From Bacteroidales bacterium (GTDB lineage Bacteria; Bacteroidota; Bacteroidia; Bacteroidales; GCA-2748055): a stretch of 10,757 nt of DNA. Where the stretch lies: NCBI GenBank assembly GCA_029934875.1, contig JAOZLK010000018.1, positions 1-10,757 on the forward strand. Direction: 5' to 3'. The notes under the pieces are model-generated. The model was not told the origin of the DNA. It saw nothing but the letters and a program-made list of their open reading frames with translations, and ran no database searches. The position numbers were made by a program, and so were the translations under genes. Positions 1 through 6,289 of this stretch are shown piece by piece; positions within the stretch are counted from its first letter, which is position 1; each line of letters begins with the position of its first letter.

Positions 1-455
1 AATTAAAACCAATGGAAAAGAAGAAATGTTGATTTTATAATAAACTCACGCTAGGGGCAAAAATTCACTACAACAAGTATTACTGTAGCTACGAATATGA
101 GGGGGATCAACAATCAACAATTAGATATATGCGTCCAATACATATCTAAACTGTGAATATTCCAACAGTTTTAAAAGGATTGTATTTGGAGCTTGGATTC
201 AGGACATCCTGAATGATTTCCATACAACTATTTTAATCAAGGTTGCCTCCAATTTAAATGATATTGAGATTTTTTTCGCCTACTGCAAAAATTTTGCAGT
301 GAGCAATCCTATATTGAGTTGCCTAAGCCAGAATTTAATCTATACCATTTCGATAAGAAAGAACAGGATCCTGGATTTCTACAATTATTAATTGAATCAG
401 CATGTAAAATATTGAGATAACAGGTCAATTAAATTTTAAAACTTAGCCATATCCT
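1..455. other. AT-rich stretch without an intact gene
   Basis: No ORF of useful length with a plausible start is present. Bases 2-40 could be the last codons of a gene entering from the left: they read IKTNGKEEMLIL and then a TAA at 38-40, which is too short to identify. The rest holds the possible decayed gene listed separately (42-420). Bases 421-455 form the short leader of the next gene. They contain a near-match to the Bacteroidota -7 box (TAAATTTT at 430-437), which is not strong enough to call a promoter. No RNA gene, long repeat or mobile-element end is visible. Confidence 0.5.
42..420 (+). pseudogene. Possible decayed gene, function unknown
   Basis: Protein-like stretches continue from one frame to the next. 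Frame 3 is open at 33-146 (reads LGAKIHYNKYYCSYEYEGDQ in its middle) and stops at 147-149. Frame 2 is open from about 125 to a stop after position 370 and includes FGAWIQDILNDFH. Frame 1 is open from 268 to the TAA at 418-420 and reads ELPKPEFNLYHFDKKEQDPG before the ending ESACKILR. The switch from frame 2 to frame 1 would fall in the A/T run near 286-295, a typical slippage site. The pieces read as one coherent protein with a clear C-terminus, so I infer a gene killed by at least two frameshifts. I do not recognise the family. Chance open frames in AT-rich DNA are the main alternative. Confidence 0.3.
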
Positions 456-872
456 ATGAAAAACCTTCGAATAATTGCCATTGTATTTTTGTTGATTCCG
501 CTGATAAATAGTTACAGCCAGGACAGTAAAGTTCTATCCCAGTTCTCAGAATTCGATGTCAAAACTGGGAAGCAGGTCATTGATGAAAATATCACAATGA
601 AAGTTCTGGAGAATGAAGATCTGGGTATGATGCCAGAAGATTCATTGAACTACAAGTACATTGATAAGGTATATCAAAAACGACTGGTCCGCCTGGATTT
701 GGCAACTGTTCAAAAGACCTTCCCCGAAGTGGTTAGCGTCACTCCCGAGGGTGATTCTATATTGGATTATGTATCCCTTATTCCTCTGTTGATGGAAGCC
801 ATTCAGGAACAACAGATACTAATAATGGATCTGGAGAAAAGAATCCAGAGCTCTACTGAACAACCCAAGTAA
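456..872 (+). CDS. Secreted protein with S74-chaperone-like helical tail
   Basis: A 138-residue exported protein of unknown role. Residues 1-21 form a signal peptide (charged MKNLR, hydrophobic core, then INSYS before Gln22), so the mature protein starts in the periplasm or outside. Residues 80-131 resemble the C-terminal end of Bacteroidota tail-fibre/S74-peptidase-type surface proteins: a segment LDLATVQKTFPEVVS, a short turn with PEGD, then DYVSLIPLLMEAIQEQ and a heptad-like helix to about residue 131. In those large proteins this stretch follows the S74 chaperone core and forms a trimeric coiled coil. Here there is no room for the catalytic core, so this is a stand-alone tail or a deletion product. 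The next gene starts 13 bp downstream and encodes head repeats from the same kind of protein, suggesting an operon of split or worn-down surface-fibre parts. The family resemblance is from memory of the motif, not from a search. Confidence 0.7.
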   Translation: MKNLRIIAIVFLLIPLINSYSQDSKVLSQFSEFDVKTGKQVIDENITMKVLENEDLGMMPEDSLNYKYIDKVYQKRLVRLDLATVQKTFPEVVSVTPEGDSILDYVSLIPLLMEAIQEQQILIMDLEKRIQSSTEQPK

Positions 873-885
873 AAGCTTCAATGCC

Positions 886-1101
886 ATGAGATATATTATT
901 TGGTTACTGGCTTGTCTGCTGCTCTTTAACACCAGTTTGTTTAGTCAGAACAACACCTCATACGGTACAAATGCAGGGAATGCCGGCTTAAGAAATTCAT
1001 CATTTGGTTACGCTGCCGGAGCTTCAATAACCGGAATGGAAAACCTATTTGTTGGGTATTCTGCTGGTTATTCCTGCCTTTCTACTTGTATTGACATATA
1101 A
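886..1101 (+). CDS. Truncated secreted head-repeat protein
   Basis: A 71-residue product with a signal peptide (residues 1-20, ending LFS before Gln21) followed by three degenerate repeats built on a G-x-x-A-G core: YGTNAG (26-31), FGYAAG (40-45) and VGYSAG (56-61), spaced 14 and 16 residues apart. Such repeats form the beta-roll heads of large Bacteroidota surface proteins that normally run to hundreds of residues with many repeats, often ending in an S74 domain. Here the pattern collapses at residue 63 into CLSTCIDI and a stop, with no stalk, anchor or chaperone. I read it as a truncated remnant that may still be translated. The ATG at 886 is chosen because it gives a complete signal peptide; the ATG at 881 opens a two-codon frame. 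It probably shares a transcript with the gene 13 bp upstream. Confidence 0.6.
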   Translation: MRYIIWLLACLLLFNTSLFSQNNTSYGTNAGNAGLRNSSFGYAAGASITGMENLFVGYSAGYSCLSTCIDI

Positions 1102-1275
1102 CCTTCTGAGATATTATTTTATCCAGCCAAGAAAGGAAAAAAAGGTAAGGAGGAAGGATAGCAACAATGATCTAGAAGGCAGAGTTACAATAGGCTACAT
1201 AATATCATCGGTGGTATAGTTTGTAGCATCACTTCTTATTGGCATTTGAGAATTATTCTTTCTTCCGGGGCTTTT
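1102..1275. other. Spacer between head-repeat remnant and toxin
   Basis: No gene is assigned. A second frame overlapping the end of the head-repeat gene stays open from 1031 to a TAG at 1217-1219. It would encode a hydrophobic stretch (VIPAFLLVLTYNLL) followed by a very basic one (RKEKKVRRKD), but no suitable start was found. It could be the tail of a membrane protein joined here by deletion, or chance. The leftward toxin gene ends at 1276. No clear terminator hairpin is visible. Confidence 0.4.
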
Positions 1276-1533
1276 TCAATAATGACCTTTGAGCGAGTGG
1301 ATGATGATTTTATCATCAACGATCTCATACACAATGCGGTGTTCTTTATTAATCCTTCGCGACCAGCAACCTGACAGGTTATATCTCAAGGCTTCCGGTT
1401 TGCCAATGCCTTCGAAAGGGTTTTGGAGAATAGCTTCAATCAGCTTGCGGATTTTCTTCAAAACGGCAACGTTGTTGGCTTTTTTCCAGAAGTCCAAATC
1501 TTCCTTAGCCTGCAGGGTATATTCTATTTCCAT
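1276..1533 (-). CDS. YoeB/Txe-family mRNA interferase toxin
   Basis: The 85-residue product matches E. coli YoeB in length and almost block for block: the NPFEGIGKPEAL segment, then YNLSGCWSRRINKEHRIVYE, and the C-terminal end KGHY. Residues known to be catalytic in YoeB are all present at the aligned positions: Glu47 (E46 in E. coli), Arg66 (R65), His84 (H83) and the terminal Tyr85 (Y84). YoeB binds the ribosomal A site and cuts mRNA during translation, slowing growth; it is held inactive by its partner antitoxin. The start codon (1531-1533) lies inside the end of the upstream antitoxin gene, giving a 10-nt overlap typical of translationally coupled toxin-antitoxin pairs. The frame is intact, so the toxin is probably functional, unlike its decayed neighbours. 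Confidence 0.93.
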   Translation of the reverse strand: MEIEYTLQAKEDLDFWKKANNVAVLKKIRKLIEAILQNPFEGIGKPEALRYNLSGCWSRRINKEHRIVYEIVDDKIIIHSLKGHY

Positions 1534-1730
1534 ATATCGTCCAGGTCAATTTTGACAGTTTTGCCTTCGGCGGCCTGTTTGCGACTTTTATTGATTTTAG
1601 CCACGAACTCTGGATCATATGGTGAATCCCTTGCAACCTCGAATTTAATCTTCAAGGCACTAAAAAAGGCTTTGATTACGCTCAATTCCTTTTCATTGGC
1701 TGGATGTACAATTATGTTCTCTGTTTTCAT
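1524..1730 (-). CDS. Antitoxin partner of YoeB, DUF2683-like
   Basis: A 68-residue acidic/basic protein encoded directly upstream of and overlapping the YoeB-type toxin, so it is very likely the antitoxin. The N-terminal half (MKTENIIVHPANEKELSVIK) is the pattern of the small DUF2683 family that accompanies YoeB/RelE-like toxins in Bacteroidota, replacing the YefM/Phd antitoxin of enterobacteria. The C-terminal half, with SRKQAAEGKTVKIDLDDIW, is the expected toxin-wrapping peptide. No classical DNA-binding fold is obvious, so the XRE protein encoded 11 bp upstream may supply the regulation. The DUF2683 assignment is by remembered pattern; the antitoxin role rests mainly on context. Confidence 0.8.
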   Translation of the reverse strand: MKTENIIVHPANEKELSVIKAFFSALKIKFEVARDSPYDPEFVAKINKSRKQAAEGKTVKIDLDDIWK

Positions 1731-1741
1731 GTTCTGTAGTA

Positions 1742-2077
1742 TTATACTGCAAAAGCCTTACGGCCTTTGGCTTCCCGGATATAAGTATCGATAACATCAA
1801 AAAGGGTTTTCTTTTTATCATCTTCCAGCAGCTCAATTTCCTCAATACGCATTAGTGTTTTTTTATCAAACTTACTGTTGGTTCCTTCACCGACAAGGTA
1901 ATCCAGAGAAACTTCCAGAGCATCAGCAATCCTCTTAGCCACTTCAATTGAAGGTATGGCATCCCCTCTTTCGTATTTACCAACCATTACCTGGGAGATA
2001 CTGGTTTTGTTTGCCAAATCGGCTTGTGACCATCCTTTTGACTTTCTCAGCTCCGCAATAATCTTACTTGTTTTCAT
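1742..2077 (-). CDS. XRE/Cro-family helix-turn-helix regulator
   Basis: A 111-residue cytoplasmic DNA-binding protein. Residues 5-62 are a classic HTH_3 (Cro/cI) domain: IIAELRKSKGWSQADLANKT, then the recognition helix around residues 28-37 (SQVMVGKYERG), and a helix ending in LEVSLDYLVGEG. Residues 63-111 are a charged helical extension (RIEEIELLEDDKKK) likely used for dimerisation. It is the first gene of a leftward unit: the antitoxin gene follows after 11 bp and the toxin overlaps that. A 33-bp dyad sits 12 bp upstream of the ATG, overlapping a -7-like box, which points to autorepression. Whether it regulates the toxin-antitoxin pair, the rightward primase remnant or both is inference. 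It could be a leftover mobile-element repressor. Confidence 0.88.
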   Translation of the reverse strand: MKTSKIIAELRKSKGWSQADLANKTSISQVMVGKYERGDAIPSIEVAKRIADALEVSLDYLVGEGTNSKFDKKTLMRIEEIELLEDDKKKTLFDVIDTYIREAKGRKAFAV

Positions 2078-2089
2078 AACTACAAGGTA

Positions 2090-2122
2090 TTTGTAAAAAC
2101 AATAGTTATTGATTTTTACAAA
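2090..2122. promoter_or_regulatory. Near-perfect dyad, probable XRE operator
   Basis: The left arm TTTGTAAAAACAATA (2090-2104) and right arm TATTGATTTTTACAAA (2107-2122) are reverse complements except for one extra base in the right arm, with a 2-bp centre. The dyad is centred 29 bp upstream of the XRE start codon and its right end overlaps the leftward -7-like box. A 2-base loop suits a DNA operator better than an RNA hairpin. A further copy of the half-site, TTGTAAAAA, occurs at 2167-2175 beside the rightward promoter. Autorepression by the XRE protein is inferred. Confidence 0.55.
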
Positions 2123-2149
2123 AATACATAATTATAAGACATAAATAAA
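2119..2149 (-). promoter_or_regulatory. Leftward promoter for XRE-antitoxin-toxin unit
   Basis: Read on the minus strand, TATTTTTG (2126 down to 2119) fits the Bacteroidota -7 consensus TAnnTTTG. A TTTA at 2149-2146, 19 bp upstream, is three of four bases of the -33 TTTG box. This would start transcription near 2112, giving a leader of about 35 nt to the XRE ATG at 2077, with the dyad lying over the start site. Such AT-rich boxes can occur by chance. Confidence 0.45.
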
Positions 2150-2159
2150 GCTGATAATT

Positions 2160-2191
2160 TTTGTCATTGTAAAAATGATAGGATAGTTTTG
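2160..2191 (+). promoter_or_regulatory. Rightward promoter facing the primase remnant
   Basis: TTTG at 2160-2163, a 20-bp spacer and TAGTTTTG at 2184-2191 match the Bacteroidota -33/-7 promoter pattern (TTTG, then TAnnTTTG). It points to the primase pseudogene, whose reading frame begins about 40 bp downstream. The half-site TTGTAAAAA (2167-2175) lies in the spacer, and a 9-bp inverted repeat (TATAAGACA at 2133-2141, TGTCTTATA at 2192-2200) flanks the promoter. The layout is that of a back-to-back switch region controlled by the XRE protein, by inference. Confidence 0.45.
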
Positions 2192-2231
2192 TGTCTTATA
2201 GTTATAATCAGAAAATTTTAGCTTTTTTCTC

Positions 2232-3364
2232 ATAGAGCTCTCCGAGATCAAACAAGGTCTACCAATCAACACCGTTTTAAAGCACTACCACCTGCAGTGT
2301 GACCGTAACCACCGGTTAAAGTGTCCCTTTCATGACGATAAGATCCCCATCTACAGGTGTATCCAAAGACAAATACCTGGACCTGTTTTAGCAGCAACTG
2401 TTCAGCAGGGAGCGGCGATCAGGTAGATTTTATCATGAAGCTGGAGGAAACCAGCAAACATGAGGCCATTATGAAGGCCAAGGAACTGGCCGGGTATGTC
2501 GATGCTGTACGCCAACCAGTGAAATCTTCATCTAAGAAACCTACTCTATCTCCAGAACGACTTACAGCGCTCCATCGGTTATGATGCCGGCAGCTTGCAC
2601 AAGCGAAAAGAAACCACAAAGAAGCAGAAGCAGGAGTTGCTGCTGGCGGGCCTGATCAAACCGGATAAGTTCGCAAGAGAGGGAGTTTACTATACCCGGT
2701 TTAATGGCTGCGTGGTGTTCCCTCTGCTGGATAAATCTGGCCAGGTGGTTAGCCTGTATGGCCGGCATACAGAAAAGCAGGAGCACCATTACCTGGAAGG
2801 TGATCAAAGGGGATTATATCCAGGCTACCCGAATTCGGAAGTGGCCAGGTTGATCCTAACTGAGGCCATTATCGATGCGGCTACCCTACAGCAACTACCT
2901 GAGATCACTAAATACTCCGGAATCTGAAGATGTAAACAGCCTGTTGCAGCTGCATGATCCCGGAATCTTCACTCACCTATTGGATAACAGAAAGCCCTAC
3001 CAGGCAGAAGTAGAATCTTCTCTTTCAACTGAACCGGAATCAATGGAAACAAAAAAGACTTTTCTTCAGCCGCTCCGGAGTCCTTCTCTGAATCCACTCT
3101 CCAATTGCAGGTAACTGCGGATTACATGCGTTATGAGACAGATCTTCTACAAATCACTTTGTGGGGTGGTATCGAGGTCCACACGGTAAACCGCTTGCGG
3201 GCTACGCTGCATATCCAACTACAGGAGAACGAGTATGCCAGCTTTAAGGATACGGCTGATCTGTACAGCCACAGCCAGAGTGATCGGCTGGTGAAACAGG
3301 CTGCTGAGAAGTTGGAGATCAGCAGCAGCGTGGTTGGGGATGCCATTGCAGGACTAACCAAGGA
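2232..3364 (+). pseudogene. Broken CHC2/Toprim mobile-element DNA primase
   Basis: A primase of the Bacteroidota mobile-element type, dead. The reading frame opens at about 2232 with ATA where ATG is expected (IELSEIKQGLPINTVLKHYH). The CHC2 zinc finger follows: CPFHDDK in frame 3 (2322-2342), then, after loss of one base near 2343, LQVYPKTNTWTCFSSNC in frame 2. That frame stops at 2582-2584; the protein resumes in frame 3 with SIGYDAGSLHK and the catalytic-core segment RFNGCVVFPLLDKSGQVVSL. The Toprim start is present (LILTEAIIDAATLQQ, about 2850-2895), but then the sequence jumps to frame 1 (EDVNSLLQLHDPGIF), skipping the Toprim core with its DxD metal site. A further slip in the A6 run 3051-3056 returns to frame 3, leading to a C-terminal segment (LLQITLWGGIEVHTVNRLRA) typical of these proteins. 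It ends in GLTKE at 3351-3365, where MscS coding sequence begins. A true homologue would continue much further. Confidence 0.8.
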
Positions 3365-3703
3365 GAGAGCGACTGGAACATGGCCAGGGACCTGCTGCTG
3401 AAAATTGTCAGTGAACACGCCAAGGAACTGTCCTCCGATGCTGAGAAAAAGATCATTGAAGCCAGCAAAAAATATATGATTTTCTATCAGTACCTCACCC
3501 CCATTGTATATACATCGGTGCGCGATAGCGGGATCAAACTTACCATGCGTTATATCTGTGACCCCCGAAAGAGAAGGGTAACCGAACACCTGATCTGGGA
3601 AGATGTGCTCCGGGCCTTCGCCACATACAAGGACATCGAGTTTGCCTATCCTACCCTGCGTTACTTCGACCGCAAGGTGGAAAAGGGTGATTCCCCCCTT
3701 TAA
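3362..3703 (+). pseudogene. MscS-type mechanosensitive channel, C-terminal remnant
   Basis: In frame 2, 113 codons and a TAA at 3701-3703 encode the cytoplasmic alpha/beta domain of a large MscS-family channel: GESDWNMARDLLLKIVSEHA, then KYMIFYQYLTPIVYTSVRDS, MRYICDPRKRRVTEHLIWED and FAYPTLRYFDRKVEKG. Full-length members have several membrane helices, the pore helix and the beta domain before this; all of that is missing. The ATG at 3380 is only an internal methionine. The domain is conserved in sequence up to ESDW (3365-3376) and everything upstream is primase, so the gene was cut by insertion or deletion at about 3360. MscS channels release solutes on hypo-osmotic shock. The following genes encode a Kef system, so this was probably the first gene of an ion-stress cluster. 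Confidence 0.82.
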
Positions 3704-3769
3704 GCGCATTCGTATTGATCCTTTTTCGTTCTGAGGTGTTACATTTATCTTACACTTATTTAAAGATGA

Positions 3770-4366
3770 ATGAGCGCTCAAAATAAAGTATTAATACAAC
3801 TCTATCATCCCCTTTTCCACAAGTCGAGGGTGAATCGTGAGCTGATCAGGGCTATTGACAATTTGGATGGGGTAAGGATACGGCTTATGTATGACCTCTA
3901 CCCCGACTTGCATATTGATATTGAAGAGGAACAGCACCTCCTGGAGGAGCATGATATCATTGTGTGGCAACACCCTTTCTACTGGTATTCTTCCCCTTCC
4001 CTCTTGAAAGAATGGATTGATGTGGTTCTTCAGCACGGTTTTGCATACGGCCGGGAAGGAAAGGCCCTGGTGGGGAAAAAGGTGATTACTTCAATCACCT
4101 CCGGTGGAAGAAGAGATGTATACCAGGAGGGCGGACTGCGCAAATATACAATCAGGCAACTTCTGGCCCCCTTTGAACAGACTGTCAGGCTTTGTAATAT
4201 GCTCTACCTGCCTCCCTTCGTTGTGCACGGAACTCACATGCTGGATATTAAAGCAATTATAGAGGCCGCCCAGGAATATCGCAGGATGATCATTGCCCTG
4301 CGGGATGGAACTATTAGTCCCGGGGAGCTCTCTGCTTTTGAATATACCAACGATTATTTTATTTAA
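3770..4366 (+). CDS. KefF/KefG-like flavoprotein, Kef ancillary subunit
   Basis: A 198-residue flavodoxin-like NAD(P)H:quinone oxidoreductase. It parallels E. coli KefF closely: the FMN phosphate loop region YHPLFHKSRVNRELI (12-26), YDLYPDLHIDIEEEQ (41-55), IVWQHPFYWYSSPSLLKEWI (64-83), HGFAYGREGKALVGK (89-103), a TSGG turn (110-113) and LPPFVVHGTH (147-156). Such proteins bind the cytosolic face of KefB/KefC antiporters and are needed for full transport; they also reduce quinones. The gene lies 11 bp upstream of the antiporter gene, which fixes the role. The ATG at 3770 is used because the ATG at 3766 is out of frame. The 66-bp leader contains TACATTTA (3740-3747), one mismatch from the -7 consensus, with a TTG at 3715-3717, a possible promoter. 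Whether it acts as KefF or KefG cannot be decided here. Confidence 0.9.
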   Translation: MSAQNKVLIQLYHPLFHKSRVNRELIRAIDNLDGVRIRLMYDLYPDLHIDIEEEQHLLEEHDIIVWQHPFYWYSSPSLLKEWIDVVLQHGFAYGREGKALVGKKVITSITSGGRRDVYQEGGLRKYTIRQLLAPFEQTVRLCNMLYLPPFVVHGTHMLDIKAIIEAAQEYRRMIIALRDGTISPGELSAFEYTNDYFI

Positions 4367-4377
4367 AACCCAAGGCC

Positions 4378-6288
4378 ATGCATCAACAGGATTTCTTTCA
4401 CCAGGCGCTGGTTTATCTGCTCGCAGCAGTAGTCTCAGTTCCCATTGCCAAACGTCTTGGTTTCGGGTCTGTGCTGGGATACCTGCTAGCAGGAATCATT
4501 ATAGGTCCCTTTGTGCTCGGGCTCATTGGAAGCGAAGGGGAAGATGTGATGCACTTTGCCGAATTTGGCGTGGTGATGATGCTTTTGCTCATCGGGCTGG
4601 AACTCAAACCCAACCTATTGTGGCAGATGCGAAAATCAATTTTCGGACTGGGAGGACTCCAGTTGCTGCTTACCACTGCAGTCATTGGCGGTGTTGTTAT
4701 TTTACTGGGAACTAGCCCCACAGAAGGGCTGGCCATCGGATTAATGCTGGGACTTTCCTCCACTGCCATTGTTCTCCAGACCCTGGCTGAGAAAGGCCTG
4801 ATGAAACAGGCAGCCGGTCAGGCTTCTTTTTCTGTCCTTCTTTTCCAGGACATGGCCGTTATTCCTATTCTGGCACTGCTGCCCTTGCTGGCCGGCCACG
4901 AACTGGAGGGAGCTGCGGCTCATACGGAAGTGAGGCAACTTGCCGGAATACCCATTACAGGCTGGTTCCAGGTAGTACTCATCATCGGGGTAATTACGGG
5001 TATTGTCCTGGTAGGCCGTTACCTGGCTCAATTTATTTTCAGGGTGATCGCACGAACCGGGCTCAGAGAGATCTTTACTGCCACCGCCCTGCTCATGATC
5101 ATTGCCATTGCCATTGTGATGGACCTGGTGGGACTCTCCCCTGCACTGGGTGCATTCCTGGCCGGTGTGGTACTTGCAAACAACGAATACAGGCATGAGA
5201 TCGAGGCCGATATCGAACCCTTCAAGGGATTGTTGCTGGGACTTTTCTTCATCTCAGTGGGGGCAAGCATTAACTTCAGCCTGCTTTGGCAGTCCCCGGG
5301 TTTAATTGTGGGGCTTCTGTTTGGATTGATCGGGATCAAGTTCCTGGTACTCTTCGTCCTGGGCAGGTTTTTCGGATTGAACTACGGGCAGAATACACTC
5401 TTCTCTTTTGCCCTGGCGCAGGGGGGTGAGTTTGCATTTGTACTGGTGGCTTTCAGTATGGAGAAAGGTGTAATCGCGGGTTCAATGGCCGATATGATCC
5501 TGATGGTTGTAGCGCTCTCCATGGCTGTTACACCACTCTTGCTCCTCATGAACGACAAAGTGATTCAGCCCCTGGTTATCAGGACAAAGAATGAACCGGA
5601 GCACGACAGGATAGAGGAGAGCGACAACCCGGTGATCATTGCAGGATTTGGAAGGTTCGGGGTGGTATTAGGCCGCTTTTTGATTGCCAATGGGATCAAA
5701 GCTACCATTCTGGACGACAACCCGGATAATATAGAGGTATTGAGGAAGTTTGGCTTTAAGGTTTATTATGGTGATGCATCCCGACCCGACCTCTTAAAAG
5801 CAGCAGGGTGCGAAAACGCTAGTGTGATGGTGGTAGCGGTGGATGATAAACAAAAATCCCTTCAAATCATTGACCTGGTTCAGCGAACATATCCCCAACT
5901 GAAAATCCTGGTCAGAGCCGTCGACATGGACCACACCTATGAATTATTGAAAAGAGGGATTGATGGATTTGAGCGGGATACCTTTGAATCCTCCCTGAAA
6001 CTGGCGGTCAGGGCACTCACCCAGCTGGGTTACCAGAATTACCAGGCCCACAGGCTAGCTCATACATTTAGACAACATAACCACATGGTAGTCAGAGAGT
6101 TGTTTAAACATCATGGAGAAGACGAGAAAAAATATCTCTCCCAGACAAAAAAGTATGCCAGCGATCTGGAGGAGTTGTTCAGGGCCGAACTGGAAGACAC
6201 CAGCCACCATTCGGATCATTCCTGGGATGTGGAATCACTCCGTGAAGAAATCAGGGAGATTTATGCCGAAAAGGATAAGAAAGATTAA
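4378..6288 (+). CDS. KefB/KefC-type K+/H+ antiporter (CPA2 family)
   Basis: A 636-residue inner-membrane potassium:proton antiporter (E. coli KefB/KefC are 601/620). Residues 1 to about 390 form the Na+/H+-exchanger membrane domain with many hydrophobic segments (for example LGYLLAGIIIGPFVLGLIG and LLFQDMAVIPILALLPLLAG). The regulatory loop carries HEIEAD at 273-278, followed by IEPFKGLLLGLFFISVGASI, aligning with the HALESD loop of KefC that restrains transport. Residues 417-535 are a TrkA-N/RCK domain with a Rossmann GFGRFG at 423-428, where glutathione and glutathione adducts act in known homologues. Residues from about 550 form a long charged helical tail. Kef systems acidify the cytoplasm during electrophile attack, for example by methylglyoxal. 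Motifs GGEFAFVL and FISVG favour KefB slightly over KefC. The frame is complete, and expression is probably coupled to the flavoprotein 11 bp upstream. Confidence 0.93.
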   Translation: MHQQDFFHQALVYLLAAVVSVPIAKRLGFGSVLGYLLAGIIIGPFVLGLIGSEGEDVMHFAEFGVVMMLLLIGLELKPNLLWQMRKSIFGLGGLQLLLTTAVIGGVVILLGTSPTEGLAIGLMLGLSSTAIVLQTLAEKGLMKQAAGQASFSVLLFQDMAVIPILALLPLLAGHELEGAAAHTEVRQLAGIPITGWFQVVLIIGVITGIVLVGRYLAQFIFRVIARTGLREIFTATALLMIIAIAIVMDLVGLSPALGAFLAGVVLANNEYRHEIEADIEPFKGLLLGLFFISVGASINFSLLWQSPGLIVGLLFGLIGIKFLVLFVLGRFFGLNYGQNTLFSFALAQGGEFAFVLVAFSMEKGVIAGSMADMILMVVALSMAVTPLLLLMNDKVIQPLVIRTKNEPEHDRIEESDNPVIIAGFGRFGVVLGRFLIANGIKATILDDNPDNIEVLRKFGFKVYYGDASRPDLLKAAGCENASVMVVAVDDKQKSLQIIDLVQRTYPQLKILVRAVDMDHTYELLKRGIDGFERDTFESSLKLAVRALTQLGYQNYQAHRLAHTFRQHNHMVVRELFKHHGEDEKKYLSQTKKYASDLEELFRAELEDTSHHSDHSWDVESLREEIREIYAEKDKKD

Positions 6289-6289
6289 A

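Noticed and set aside
1423..1794. 123-codon open frame on the plus strand
   Set aside because: It is antisense to the antitoxin and toxin genes, which are well supported by motifs and arrangement.
3380..3703. Intact small gene starting at ATG 3380
   Set aside because: The channel similarity begins upstream of this ATG (ESDW at 3365-3376) and the product would lack every membrane segment, so it is a remnant rather than a gene.
3771..3780. Perfect 10-bp palindrome TGAGCGCTCA
   Set aside because: It falls over the first codons of the flavoprotein gene, is isolated and short, and has no nearby partner or promoter box in a regulatory position.
3131..3781. 216-codon open frame on the minus strand
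   Set aside because: It is antisense to the primase and MscS remnants, whose sense frames match known families; its translation is Cys/Phe/Ser-rich with no recognisable motif.
4293..4715. 140-codon open frame on the plus strand
   Set aside because: It overlaps the end of the flavoprotein gene and the start of the antiporter gene in another frame; both of those are certain.
4741..5196. 151-codon open frame on the minus strand
   Set aside because: It lies inside the antiporter gene, which has strong family motifs throughout; there is no start context or domain.
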